Source: Eledone cirrhosa
Taxonomy: Eukaryota; Mollusca; Cephalopoda; Octopoda; Eledonidae
Length of the DNA stretch: 64,000 nt
Reading direction: 5' to 3'
NCBI GenBank assembly: GCA_964016885.1
Contig: OZ024748.1
Span: forward strand, 29,167,848-29,231,847
A model generated the notes under the pieces. It saw only the letters and a program-made list of their open reading frames with translations, made no database searches and was not told where the DNA came from. The position numbers and the translations under genes were made by a program. Below are positions 1 through 15,400 of this stretch, piece after piece (within the stretch, counting starts at the first letter, position 1; each line of letters starts with the position of its first letter).

Positions 1-3000
1 CTCCACCCTAAAAATATTTTAGTTAGAATCACTAACTACACCGTGAAACTACAGTAGTTAGAATCACTAACTCCACTCTGAAACTACAGTAGTTAGAATC
101 ACTAACTCCACCCTGAAACTACAGTAGTTAGTATCACTAACTCCACCCTGAAACTTCAGTAGTTAGAATCACTAACTCCACCCTGAAACTACAGTAGTTA
201 GAATCACTAACTCCACCCTGAAACTACAGTAGTTAGTATCACTAACTCCACCCTGAAACTTCAGTAGTTAGAATCACTAACTCCACCCTGAAACTACAGT
301 AGTTAGAATCACTAACTCCACCCTGAAACTTCAGTAGTTAGAATCACTAACTCCACCCTAAAACTACAGTAGTTAGTATCACTAACTCCACCCTGAAACT
401 TCAGTAGTTAGTATCACTAACTCCATCCTGAAACTACAGTAGTTAGTATCACTAACTCCACCCTGAAACTTCAGTAGTTAGAATCACTAACTCCACCCTG
501 AAACTACAGTAGTTAGAATCACTAACTCCACCCTGAAACTACAGTAGTTAGTATCACTAACTCCACCCTGAAACTTCAGTAGTTAGAATCACTAACTCCA
601 CCCTAAAACTACAGTAGTTAGTGTCACTAACTCCACCCTGAAACTTCAGTAGTTAGAATCACTAACTCCACCCTAAAACTACAGTAGTTAGTGTCACTAA
701 CTCCACCCTGAAACTTCAGTAGTTAGTATCACTAACTCCACCCTCAAACTTCAGTAGTTTGAATCACTAACTCCACCCTGAAACTACAGTAGTTAGTATC
801 ACTAACTCCACCCTGAAACTACAGTAGTTAGTATCACTAACTCTACCCTAAAACTACAGTAGTTAGTATCACTAACTCCACCCTTAAACTACAGTAGTTA
901 GTATCACTAACTCCACCCTGAAACTACAGTAGTTAGAATCACTAACTCCACCCTCAAACTTCAGTAGTTTGAATCACTAACTCCACCCTGAAACTACAGT
1001 AGTTAGTATCACTAACTCCACCCTGAAACTTCAGTAGTTAGAATCACTAACTCCACCCTGAAACTTCAGTAGTTAGAATCACTAACTCCACCCTGAAACT
1101 ACAGTAGTTAGTAGCACTAACTCCACCCTGAAACTACAGTAGTTAGTATCACTAACTCCACCCTGAAACTACAGTAGTTAGAATCACTAACTCCACCGTG
1201 AAACTACAGTAGTTAGAATCACTAACTCCACCCTGAAACTACAGTAGTTAGTATCACTAACTCCACCCTGAAACTTCAGTAGTTAGAATCACTAACTCCA
1301 CCCTGAAACTACAGTAGTTAGAATCACTAACTCCACCCTGAAACTACAGTAGTTAGTATCACTAACTCCACCCTGAAACTTCAGTAGTTAGAATCACTAA
1401 CTCCACCCTGAAACTACAGTAGTTAGAATCACTAACTCCACCCTGAAACTTCAGTAGTTAGAATCACTAACTCCACCCTGAAACTTCAGTAGTTAGAATC
1501 ACTAACTCCACCCTGAAACTTCAGTAGTTAGAATCACTAACTCCACCCTGAAACTTCAGTAGTTAGAATCACTAACTCCACCCTAAAACTACAGTAGTTA
1601 GTATCACTAACTCCACCCTGAAACTTCAGTAGTTAGAATCACTAACTCCACCCTGAAACTTCAGTAGTTAGAATCACTAACTCCACCCTGAAACTTCAGT
1701 AGTTAGAATCACTAACTCCACCCTGAAACTTCAGTAGTTAGAATCACTAACTCCACCCTGAAACTTCAGTAGTTAGAATCACTAACTCCACCCTAAAACT
1801 ACAGTAGTTAGTATCACTAACTCCACCCTGAAACTTCAGTAGTTAGAATCACTAACTCCACCCTGAAACTTCAGTAGTTAGAATCACTAACTCCACCCTA
1901 AAACTACAGTAGTTAGAATCACTAACTCCACCCTGAAACTACAGCAGTTAGTATCACTAACTCCACCCTGAAACTTCAGTAGTTAGAATCACTAACTCCA
2001 CCCTGAAACTACAGTAGTTAGTATCACTAACTCCACCCTGAAACTTCAGTAGTTAGAATCACTAACTCCACCCTGAAACTTCAGTAGTTAGAATCACTAA
2101 CTCCACCCTGAAACTACAGTAGTTAGTATCACTAACTCCACCCTGAAACTTCAGTAGTTAGAATCACTAACTCCACCCTGAAACTACAGTAGTTAGTATC
2201 ACTAACTCTACCCTGAAACTTCAGTAGTTAGAATCACTAACTCCACCCTGAAACTACAGTAGTTAGAATCACTAACTCCACCTTAAAACTACAGTAGTTA
2301 GTATCACTAACTCCACCCTGAAACTACAGTAGTTAGTATCACTAACTCCACCGTGAAACTACAGTAGTTAGTATCACTAACTCCACCCTGAAACTACAGT
2401 AGTTAGAATCACTAACTCCACCCTAAAACTACAGTAGTTAGAATCACTAACTCCACCCTGAAACTACAGTAGTTAGTATCACTAACTCCACCCTGAAACT
2501 TCAGTAGTTAGAATCACTAACTCCACCCTGAAACTACAGTAATTAGAATCACTAACTCCACCCTAAAACTACAGTAGTTAGTATCACTAACTCCACCCTG
2601 AAACTACAGTAGTTAGTATCACTAACTCCACCCTGAAACTACAGTAGTTACAATCACTAACTCCACCCTGAAACTACAGTAGTTAGAATCACTAACTCCA
2701 CCCTGAAACTACAGTAGTTAGTATCACTAACTCCACCCTGAAACTACAGTAGTTAGTATCACTAACTCCACCCTGAAACTACAGTAGTTAGAATCACTAA
2801 CTCCACCCTGAAACTTCAGTAGTTAGAATCACTAACTCCACCCTGAAACTACAGTAGTTAGAATCACTAACTCCACCCTGAAACTACAGTAGTTAGAATC
2901 ACTAACTCCACCCTGAAACTTCAGTAGTTAGAATCACTAACTCCACCCTGAAACTTCAGTAGTTAATATCACTAACTCCACCCTAAAACTACAGTAGTTA

Positions 3001-3289
3001 GAATCACTAACTCCACCCTGAAACTACAGTAATTAGAATGACTAACTCCACCCTGAAACTACATTAGTTAGTATCACTAACTCCACCCTGAAACTACAGT
3101 AGTTAGTATCACTAACTGCACCCTGAAACTACAGTAGTTAGAATCACTAACTCCACCCTGAAACTACAGTAGTTAGAATCACTAACTCCACCCTGAAACT
3201 ACAGTAGTTAGAATCACTAACTCCACCCTGAAACTACAGTAGTTAGAATCACTAACTCCACCCTGAAACTACAGTAGTTACAATCACTA

Positions 3290-6160
3290 ACTCCACCCTG
3301 AAACTACAGTAGTTAGAATCACTAACTCCACCCTGAAACTACAGTAGTTAGTATCACTAACTCCACCCTGAAACTACAGTAGTTAGTATCACTAACTCCA
3401 CCCTGAAACTACAGTAGTTAGAATCACTAACTCCACCCTGAAACTACAGTAGTTAGAATCACTAACTCCACCCTGAATCTACAGTAGTTAGTATCACTAA
3501 CTCCACCCTAAAACTACAGTAGTTAGAATCACTAACTCCAACCTGAAACTACAGTAGTTAGAATCACTAACTCCACCCTAAAACTACAGTAGTTAATATC
3601 ACTAACTCCACCCTGAAACTACAGTAGTTAGTATCACTAACTCCACCCTGAAACTACAGTAGTTAGTATCACTAACTCTACCCTAAAACTACAGTAGTTA
3701 GTATCACTAACTCCACCCTGAAACTACAGTAGTTAGTATCACTAACTCCACCCTGAAACTACAGTAGTTAGAATCACTAACTCCACCCTGCAACTACAGT
3801 AGTTAGAATCACTAACTCCACCCTGAAACTACAGTAGTTAGTATCACTAACTCCACCCTGAAACTTCAGTAGTTAGTATCACTAACTCCACCCTGAAACT
3901 TCAGTAGTTAGAGTCACTAACTCCACCCTAAAACTACAGTAGTTAGAATCACTAACTCCACCCTAAAACTACAGTAGTTAGAATCACTAACTCTACCCTG
4001 AAACTACAGTAGTTAGAATCACTAACTCCACCCTGAAACTACAGTAGTTAGTATCACTAACTCCACCCTGAAACTTCAGTAGTTAGAATCACTAACTCCA
4101 CCCTGAAACTACAGTAGTTAGTATCACTAACTCCACCCTGAAACTTCAGTAGTTAGAATTACTAACTCCACCCTGAAACTACAGTAGTTAGAATCACTAA
4201 CTCCACCCTAAAACTACAGTAGTTAGTATCACTAACTCCACCCTGAAACTTCAGTAGTTAGAATCACTAACTCCACCCTGAAACTTCAGTAGTTAGAATC
4301 ACTAACTCCACCCTGAAACTACAGTAGTTAGTATCACTAACTCCACCCTGAAACTTCAGTAGTTAGAATCACTAACTCCACCCTGAAACTACAGTAGTTA
4401 GAATCACTAACTCCACCCTGAAACTTCAGTAGTTAGAATCACTAACTCCACCCTAAAACTACAGTAGTTAGAATCACTAACTCCACCCTGAAACTTCAGT
4501 AATTAGAATCACTAACTCCACCCTGAAACTACAGTAGTTAGAATCACTAACTCCACCCTGAAACTTCAGTAATTAGAATCACTAACTCCACCCTAAAACT
4601 ACAGTAATTAGTATCACTAACTCTACCCTAAAACTACAGTAGTTAGTATCACTAACTCCACCCTGAAACTACAGTAGTTAGAATCACTAACTCCACCCTG
4701 AAACTACAGTAGTTAGAATCACTAACTCCACCCTGAAACTACAGTAGTTAGTATCACTAACTCCACCCTAAAACTACAGTAGTTAGTATCACTAACTCCA
4801 CCCTGAAACTACAGTAGTTAGAATCACTAACTCCACCCTGAAACTACAGTAGTTAGAATCACTAACTCCACCCTGAATCTACAGTAGTTAGTATCACTAA
4901 CTCCACCCTAAAACTACAGTAGTTAGAATCACTAACTCCAACCTGAAACTACAGTAGTTAGAATCACTAACTCCACCCTAAAACTACAGTAGTTAATATC
5001 ACTAACTCCACCCTGAAACTACAGTAGTTAGTATCACTAACTCCACCCTGAAACTACAGTAGTTAGTATCACTAACTCTACCCTAAAACTACAGTAGTTA
5101 GTATCACTAACTCCACCCTGAAACTACAGTAGTTAGTATCACTAACTCCACCCTGAAACTACAGTAGTTAGAATCACTAACTCCACCCTGCAACTACAGT
5201 AGTTAGAATCACTAACTCCACCCTGAAACTACAGTAGTTAGTATCACTAACTCCACCCTGAAACTTCAGTAGTTAGTATCACTAACTCCACCCTGAAACT
5301 TCAGTAGTTAGAGTCACTAACTCCACCCTAAAACTACAGTAGTTAGAATCACTAACTCCACCCTAAAACTACAGTAGTTAGAATCACTAACTCTACCCTG
5401 AAACTACAGTAGTTAGAATCACTAACTCCACCCTGAAACTACAGTAGTTAGTATCACTAACTCCACCCTGAAACTTCAGTAGTTAGAATCACTAACTCCA
5501 CCCTGAAACTACAGTAGTTAGTATCACTAACTCCACCCTGAAACTTCAGTAGTTAGAATTACTAACTCCACCCTGAAACTACAGTAGTTAGAATCACTAA
5601 CTCCACCCTAAAACTACAGTAGTTAGTATCACTAACTCCACCCTGAAACTTCAGTAGTTAGAATCACTAACTCCACCCTGAAACTTCAGTAGTTAGAATC
5701 ACTAACTCCACCCTGAAACTACAGTAGTTAGTATCACTAACTCCACCCTGAAACTTCAGTAGTTAGAATCACTAACTCCACCCTGAAACTACAGTAGTTA
5801 GAATCACTAACTCCACCCTGAAACTTCAGTAGTTAGAATCACTAACTCCACCCTAAAACTACAGTAGTTAGAATCACTAACTCCACCCTGAAACTTCAGT
5901 AATTAGAATCACTAACTCCACCCTGAAACTACAGTAGTTAGAATCACTAACTCCACCCTGAAACTTCAGTAATTAGAATCACTAACTCCACCCTAAAACT
6001 ACAGTAATTAGTATCACTAACTCTACCCTAAAACTACAGTAGTTAGTATCACTAACTCCACCCTGAAACTACAGTAGTTAGAATCACTAACTCCACCCTG
6101 AAACTACAGTAGTTAGAATCACTAACTCCACCCTGAAACTACAGTAGTTAGTATCACTAA
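3290..6160. repeat. Higher-order repeat: two copies of a 40-monomer (1,400-bp) block
   Basis: Rare monomer variants recur exactly 1,400 bp apart: CCCTGAATCT at 3471 and 4871, ACCTGAAACT at 3541 and 4941, CTGCAACTAC at 3788 and 5188, and GAATTACTAAC at 4156 and 5556. The blocks, about 3290-4690 and 4690-6160, are almost identical, so this duplication is young relative to the array. Confidence 0.9.
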
Positions 6161-9100
6161 CTCCACCCTGAAACTGCAGTAGTTAGAATCACTAACTCCA
6201 CCCTAAAACTACAGTAGTTAGAATCACTAACTCCACTCTGAAACTTCAGTAATTAGAATCACTAACTCCACCCTGAAACTACAGTAGTTAGAATCACTAA
6301 CTCCACCCTGAAACTTCAATAATTAGTATCACTAACTCCACCCTGAAACTACAGTAGTTAGAATCACTAACTCCACCCTGAAACTTCAGTAGTTAGAATC
6401 ACTAACTCCACCCTTAAACTACAGTAGTTAGTATCACTAACTCCACCCTGAAACTACAGTAGTTAGAATCACTAACTCCACCCTCAAACTTCAGTAGTTT
6501 GAATCACTAACTCCACCCTGAAACTACAGTAGTTAGTATCACTAACTCCACCCTGAAACTTCAGTAGTTAGAATCACTAACTCCACCCTGAAACTTCAGT
6601 AGTTAGAATCACTAACTCCACCCTGAAACTACAGTAGTTAGTAGCACTAACTCCACCCTGAAACTACAGTAGTTAGTATCACTAACTCCACCCTGAAACT
6701 ACAGTAGTTAGAATCACTAACTCCACCGTGAAACTACAGTAGTTAGAATCACTAACTCCACTCTGAAACTACAGTAGTTAGAATCACTAACTCCACCCTG
6801 AAACTACAGTAGTTAGTATCACTAACTCCACCCTGAAACTTCAGTAGTTAGAATCACTAACTCCACCCTGAAACTACAGTAGTTAGAATCACTAACTCCA
6901 CCCTGAAACTACAGTAGTTAGTATCACTAACTCCACCCTGAAACTTCAGTAGTTAGAATCACTAACTCCACCCTGAAACTACAGTAGTTAGAATCACTAA
7001 CTCCACCCTGAAACTTCAGTAGTGAGAATCACTAACTCCACCCTGAAACTTCAGTAGTTAGAATCACTAACTCGACCCTGAAACTTCAGTAGTTAGAATC
7101 ACTAACTCCACCCTGAAACTTCAGTAGTTAGAATCACTAACTCCACCCTAAAACTACAGTAGTTAGTATCACTAACTCCACCCTGAAACTTCAGTAGTTA
7201 GAATCACTAACTCCACCCTGAAACTTCAGTAGTTAGAATCACTAACTCCACCCTGAAACTTCAGTAGTTAGAATCACTAACTCCACCCTGAAACTTCAGT
7301 AGTTAGAATCACTAACTCCACCCTGAAACTTCAGTAGTTAGAATCACTAACTCCACCCTAAAACTACAGTAGTTAGTATCACTAACTCCACCCTGAAACT
7401 TCAGTAGTTAGAATCACTAACTCCACCCTGAAACTTCAGTAGTTAGAATCACTAACTCCACCCTGAAACTACAGTAGTTAGAATCACTAACTCCACCCTG
7501 AAACTACAGCAGTTAGTATCACTAACTCCACCCTGAAACTTCAGTAGTTAGAATCACTAACTCCACCCTGAAACTACAGTAGTTAGTATCACTAACTCCA
7601 CCCTGAAACTTCAGTAGTTAGAATCACTAACTCCACCCTGAAACTACAGTAGTTAGTATCACTAACTCCACCCTGAAACTTCAGTAGTTAGAATCACTAA
7701 CTCCACCCTGAAACTACAGTAGTTAGAATCACTAACTCCACCCTAAAACTACAGTAGTTAGTATCACTAACTCCACCCTGAAACTACAGTAGTTAGTATC
7801 ACTAACTCCACCCTGAAACTACAGTAGTTAGTATCACTAACTCCACCCTGAAACTACAGTAGTTAGAATCACTAACTCCACCCTAAAACTACAGTAGTTA
7901 GAATCACTAACTCCACCCTGAAACTACAGTAGTTAGTATCACTAACTCCACCCTGAAACTTCAGTAGTTAGAATCACTAACTCCACCCTGAAACTACAGT
8001 AATTAGAATCACTAACTCCACCCTAAAACTACAGTAGTTAGTATCACTAACTCCACCCTGAAACTACAGTAGTTAGTATCACTAACTCCACCCTGAAACT
8101 ACAGTAGTTAGTATCACTAACTCCACCCTGAAACTACAGTAGTTAGTATTACTAACTCTACCCTAAAACTACAGTAGTTAGAATCACTAACTCCACCCTG
8201 AAACTACAGTAGTTAGAATCACTAACTCCACCCTAAAACTACAGTAGTTAGTATCACTAACTCCACCCTGAAACTTCAGTAGTTAGAATCACTAACTCCA
8301 CCCTGAAACTTCAGTAGTTAGAATCACTAACTCCACCCTGAAACTTCAGTAGTTAGAATCACTAACTCCACCCTGAAACTTCAGTAGTTAGAATCACTAA
8401 CTCCACCCTGAAACTTCAGTAGTTAGAATCACTAACTCCACCCTAAAACTACAGTAGTTAGTATCACTAACTCCACCCTGAAACTTCAGTAGTTAGAATC
8501 ACTAACTCCACCCTGAAACTTCAGTAGTTAGAATCACTAACTCCACCCTGAAACTACAGTAGTTAGAATCACTAACTCCACCCTGAAACTACAGCAGTTA
8601 GTATCACTAACTCCACCCTGAAACTTCAGTAGTTAGAATCACTAACTCCACCCTGAAACTACAGTAGTTAGTATCACTAACTCCACCCTGAAACTTCAGT
8701 AGTTAGAATCACTAACTCCACCCTGAAACTTCAGTAGTTAGAATCACTAACTCCACCCTGAAACTACAGTAGTTAGTATCACTAACTCCACCCTGAAACT
8801 TCAGTAGTTAGAGTCACTAACTCCACCCTGAAACTACAGTAGTTAGTATCACTAACTCCACCCTGAAACTTCAGTAGTTAGAATCACTAACTCCACCCTG
8901 AAACTACAGTAGTTAGAATCACTAACTCCACCCTAAAACTACAGTAGTTAGTATCACTAACTCCACCCTGAAACTACAGTAGTTAGTATCACTAACTCCA
9001 CCCTGAAACTACAGTAGTTAGTATCACTAACTCCACCCTGAAACTACAGTAGTTAGAATCACTAACTCCACCCTAAAACTACAGTAGTTAGAATCACTAA

Positions 9101-12100
9101 CTCCACCCTGAAACTACAGTAGTTAGTATCACTAACTCCACCCTGAAACTTAAGTAGTTAGAATCACTAACTCCACCCTGAAACTACACTAATTAGAATC
9201 AGTAACTCCACCCTAAAACTACAGTAGTTAGTATCACTAACTCCACCCTGAAACTACAGTAGTTAGTATCACTAACTCCACCCTGAAACTACAGTAGTTA
9301 GTATCACTAACTCCACCCTGAAACTACAGTAGTTAGTATTACTAACTCTACCCTAAAACTACAGTAGTTAGAATCACTAACTCCACCCTGAAACTACAGT
9401 AGTTAGAATCACTAACTCCACCCTGAAACTTCAGTAGTTATAATCACTAACTCCACCCTGAAACTACAGTAGTTAGAATCACTCACTCCACCCTGAAACT
9501 TCAGTAGTTAGAATCACTAACTCCACCCTGAAACTACAGTAGTTAGAATCACTAACTCCACCCTGAAACTACAGTAGTTAGAATCACTAACTCCACCCTG
9601 AAACTTCAGTAGTTAGAATCACTAACTCCACCCTGAAACTTCAGTAGTTAATATCACTAACTCCACCCTAAAACTACAGTAGTTAGAATCACTAACTCCA
9701 CCCTGAAACTACAGTAATTAGAATGACTAACTCCACCCTGAAACTACATTAGTTAGTATCACTAACTCCACCCTGAAACTACAGTAGTTAGTATCACTAA
9801 CTCCACCTTGAAACTACAGTAGTTAGAATCACTAACTCCACCCTGAAACTACAGTAGTTAGAATCACTAACTCCACCCTGAAACTACAGTAGTTAGAATC
9901 ACTAACTCCACCCTGAAACTACAGTAGTTAGAATCACTAACTCCACCCTGAAACTACAGTAGTTACAATCACTAACTCCACCCTGAAACTACAGTAGTTA
10001 GAATCACTAACTCCACCCTGAAACTACAGTAGTTAGTATCACTAACTCCACCCTGAAACTACAGTAGTTAGTATCACTAACTCCACCCTGAAACTACAGT
10101 AGTTAGAATCACTAACTCCACCCTGAAACTACAGTAGTTAGAATCACTAACTCCACCCTGAAACTACAGTAGTTAGAATCACTAACTCCACCCTGAAACT
10201 ACAGTAGTTAGTATCACTAACTCCACCCTAAAACTACAGTAGTTAGAATCACTAACTCCAACCTGAAACTACAGTAGTTAGAATCACTAACTCCACCCTA
10301 AAACTACAGTAGTTAATATCACTAACTCCACCCTGAAACTACACTAGTTAGTATCACTAACTCCACCCTGAAACTACAGTAGTTAGTATCACTAACTCTA
10401 CCCTAAAACTACAGTAGTTAGTATCACTAACTCCACCCTGAAACTACAGTAGTTAGTATCACTAACTCCACCCTGAAACTACAGTAGTTAGAATCACTAA
10501 CTCCACCCTGAAACTACAGTAGTTAGAATCACTAACTCCACCCTGAAACTACAGTAGTTAGTATCACTAACTCCACCCTGAAACTTCAGTAGTTAGTATC
10601 ACTAACTCCACCCTGAAACTTCAGTAGTTAGAGTCACTAACTCCACCCTAAAACTACAGTAGTTAGAATCACTAACTCCACCCTAAAACTACAGTAGTTA
10701 GAATCACTAACTCTACCCTGAAACTACAGTAGTTAGAATCACTAACTCCACCCTGAAACTACAGTAGTTAGTATCACTAACTCCACCCTGAAACTTCAGT
10801 AGTTAGAATCACTAACTCCACCCTGAAACTACAGTAGTTAGTATCACTAACTCCACCCTGAAACTTCAGTAGTTAGAATCACTAACTCCACCCTGAAACT
10901 ACAGTAGTTAGAATCACTAACTCCACCCTAAAACTACAGTAGTTAGTATCACTAACTCCACCCTGAAACTTCAGTAGTTAGAATCACTAACTCCACCCTG
11001 AAACTTCAGTAGTTAGAATCACTAACTCCACCCTGAAACTACAGTAGTTAGTATCACTAACTCCACCCTGAAACTTCAGTAGTTAGAATCACTAACTCCA
11101 CCCTGAAACTACAGTAGTTAGAATCACTAACTCCACCCTGAAACTTCAGTAGTTAGAATCACTAACTCCACCCTAAAACTACAGTAGTTAGAATCACTAA
11201 CTCCACCCTGAAACTTCAGTAATTAGAATCACTAACTCCACCCTGAAACTACAGTAGTTAGAATCACTAACTCCACCCTGAAACTTCAGTAATTAGAATC
11301 ACTAACTCCACCCTAAAACTACAGTAATTAGTATCACTAACTCTACCCTAAAACTACAGTAGTTAGTATCACTAACTCCACCCTGAAACTACAGTAGTTA
11401 GTATCACTAACTCCACCCTGAAACTACAGTAGTTAGAATCACTAACTCCACCCTGAAACTACAGTAGTTAGAATCACTAACTCCACCCTGAAACTACAGT
11501 AGTTAGTATCACTAACTCCACCCTGAAACTGCAGTAGTTAGAATCACTAACTCGACCCTAAAACTACAGTAGTTAGAATCACTAACTCCACCCTGAAACT
11601 TCAGTAATTAGAATCACTAACTCCACCCTGAAACTACAGTAGTTAGAATCACTAACTCCACCCTGAAACTTCAGTAATTAGTATCACTAACTCCACCCTG
11701 AAACTACAGTAGTTAGAATCACTAACTCCACCCTGAAACTTCAGTAGTTAGAATCACTAACTCCACCCTAAAACTACAGTAGTTATAATCACTAACTCCA
11801 CCCTGAAACTTCAGTAGTTAGAATCATTAACTCCACCCTGAAACTACAGTAGTTAGAATCATTAACTCCACCCTGAAACTACAGTAGTTAGAATCACTAA
11901 CTCCACCCTAAAACTACAGTAGTTAGTATCACTAACTCCACCCTGAAACTACAGTAGTTAGTATCACTAACTCCACCCTGAAACTTCAGTAGTTAGAATC
12001 ACTAACTCCACCCTGAAACTACAGTAGTTAGAATCACTAACTCCACCCTGAAACTTCAGTAGTTAGAATCACTAACTCCACCCTAAAACTACAGTAGTTA

Positions 12101-12439
12101 GAATCACTAACTCCACCCTGAAACTTCAGTAATTAGAATCACTAACTCCACCCTGAAACTACAGTAGTTAGAATCACTAACTCCACCCTGAAACTTCAGT
12201 AATTAGAATCACTAACTCCACCCTAAAACTACAGTAATTAGTATCACTAACTCTACCCTAAAACTACAGTAGTTAGTATCACTAACTCCACCCTGAAACT
12301 ACAGTAGTTAGTATCACTAACTCCACCCTGAAACTACAGTAGTTAGAATCACTAACTCCACCCTGAAACTACAGTAGTTAGAATCACTAACTCCACCCTG
12401 AAACTACAGTAGTTAGTATCACTAACTCCACCCTGAAAC

Positions 12440-15400
12440 TGCAGTAGTTAGAATCACTAACTCGACCCTAAAACTACAGTAGTTAGAATCACTAACTCCA
12501 CCCTGAAACTTCAGTAATTAGAATCACTAACTCCACCCTGAAACTACAGTAGTTAGAATCACTAACTCCACCCTGAAACTTCAGTAATTAGTATCACTAA
12601 CTCCACCCTGAAACTACAGTAGTTAGAATCACTAACTCCACCCTGAAACTTCAGTAGTTAGAATCACTAACTCCACCCTAAAACTACAGTAGTTATAATC
12701 ACTAACTCCACCCTGAAACTTCAGTAGTTAGAATCATTAACTCCACCCTGAAACTACAGTAGTTAGAATCACTAAGTCCACCCTGAAACTACAGTAGTTA
12801 GTATCACTAACTCCACCCTAAAACTACAGTAGTTAGTATCACTAACTCCACCCTGAAACTACAGTAGTTAGTATCACTAACTCCACCCTGAAACTACAGT
12901 AGTTAGTATCACTAACTCCACCCTGAAACTACAGTAGTTAGAATCACTAACTCTACCCTGAAACTACAGTAGTTAGTATCACTAACTCCACCCTGAAACT
13001 ACAGTAGTTAGTATCACTAACTCCATCCTGAAACTACAGTAGTTAGTATCATTAACTCCACCCTGAAACTACAGTAGTTAGTATCACTAACTCCACCCTA
13101 AAACTATTTTAGTTAGTATCACTAACTCCACCCTAAAACTACAGTAGTTAGAATCACTAACTCCACCCTAAAACTACAGTAGTTAGAATCACTAACTCCA
13201 CCCTGAAACTACAGTAGTTAGAATCACTAACTCCACCCTAAAACTACAGTAGTTAATATCACTAACTCCACCCTGAAACTACAGTAGTTAGTATCACTAA
13301 CTCCACCCTAAAACTACAGTAGTTAGTATCACTAACTCCACCCTGAAACTACAGTAGTTAGTATCACTAACTCCACCCTAAAACTACAGTAGTTAGAATC
13401 ACTAACTCCAACCTGAAACTACAGTAGTTAGAATCACTAACTCCACCCTAAAACTACAGTAGTTAATATCACTAACTCCACCCTGAAACTACAGTAGTTA
13501 GTATCACTAACTCCACCCTGAAACTACAGTAGTTAGTATCACTAACTCTACCCTAAAACTACAGTAGTTAGTATCACTAACTCCACCCTGAAACTACAGT
13601 AGTTAGTATCACTAACTCCACCCTGAAACTACAGTAGTTAGAATCACTAACTCCACCCTGAAACTACAGTAGTTAGAATCACTAACTCCACCCTGAAACT
13701 ACAGTAGTTAGTATCACTAACTCCACCCTGAAACTTCAGTAGTTAGTATCACTAACTCTACCCTGAAACTTCAGTAGTTAGAGTCACTAACTCCACCCTA
13801 AAACTACAGTAGTTAGAATCACTAACTCCACCCTAAAACTACAGTAGTTAGAATCACTAACTCTACCCTGAAACTACAGTAGTTAGAATCACTAACTCCA
13901 CCCTGAAACTACAGTAGTTAGTATCACTAACTCCACCCTGAAACTTCAGTAGTTAGAATCACTAACTCCACCCTGAAACTACAGTAGTTAGTATCACTAA
14001 CTCCACCCTGAAACTTCAGTAGTTAGAATCACTAACTCCACCCTGAAACTACAGTAGTTAGAATCACTAACTCCACCCTAAAACTACAGTAGTTAGTATC
14101 ACTAACTCCACCCTGAAACTTCAGTAGTTAGAATCACTAACTCCACCCTGAAACTTCAGTAGTTAGAATCACTAACTCCACCCTGAAACTACAGTAGTTA
14201 ATATCACTAACTCCACCCTGAAACTTCAGTAGTTAGAATCACTAACTCCACCCTGAAACTACAGTAGTTAGAATCACTAACTCCACCCTGAAACTTCAGT
14301 AGTTAGAATCACTAACTCCACCCTAAAACTACAGTAGTTAGAATCACTAACTCCACCCTGAAACTTCAGTAATTAGAATCACTAACTCCACCCTGAAACT
14401 ACAGTAGTTAGAATCACTAACTCCACCCTGAAACTTCAGTAATTAGAATCACTAACTCCACCCTAAAACTACAGTAATTAGTATCACTAACTCTACCCTA
14501 AAACTACAGTAGTTAGTATCACTAACTCCACCCTGAAACTACAGTAGTTAGTATCACTAACTCCACCCTGAAACTACAGTAGTTAGAATCACTAACTCCA
14601 CCCTGAAACTACAGTAGTTAGAATCACTAACTCCACCCTGAAACTACAGTAGTTAGTATCACTAACTCCACCCTGAAACTGCAGTAGTTAGAATCACTAA
14701 CTCGACCCTAAAACTACAGTAGTTAGAATCACTAACTCCACCCTGAAACTTCAGTAATTAGAATCACTAACTCCACCCTGAAACTACAGTAGTTAGAATC
14801 ACTAACTCCACCCTGAAACTTCAGTAATTAGTATCACTAACTCCACCCTGAAACTACAGTAGTTAGAATCACTAACTCCACCCTGAAACTTCAGTAGTTA
14901 GAATCACTAACTCCACCCTAAAACTACAGTAGTTATAATCACTAACTCCACCCTGAAACTTCAGTAGTTAGAATCATTAACTCCACCCTGAAACTACAGT
15001 AGTTAGAATCACTAAGTCCACCCTGAAACTACAGTAGTTAGTATCACTAACTCCACCCTAAAACTACAGTAGTTAGTATCACTAACTCCACCCTGAAACT
15101 ACAGTAGTTAGTATCACTAACTCCACCCTGAAACTACAGTAGTTAGTATCACTAACTCCACCCTGAAACTACAGTAGTTAGAATCACTAACTCTACCCTG
15201 AAACTACAGTAGTTAGTATCACTAACTCCACCCTGAAACTACAGTAGTTAGTATCACTAACTCCATCCTGAAACTACAGTAGTTAGTATCATTAACTCCA
15301 CCCTGAAACTACAGTAGTTAGTATCACTAACTCCACCCTAAAACTATTTTAGTTAGTATCACTAACTCCACCCTAAAACTACAGTAGTTAGAATCACTAA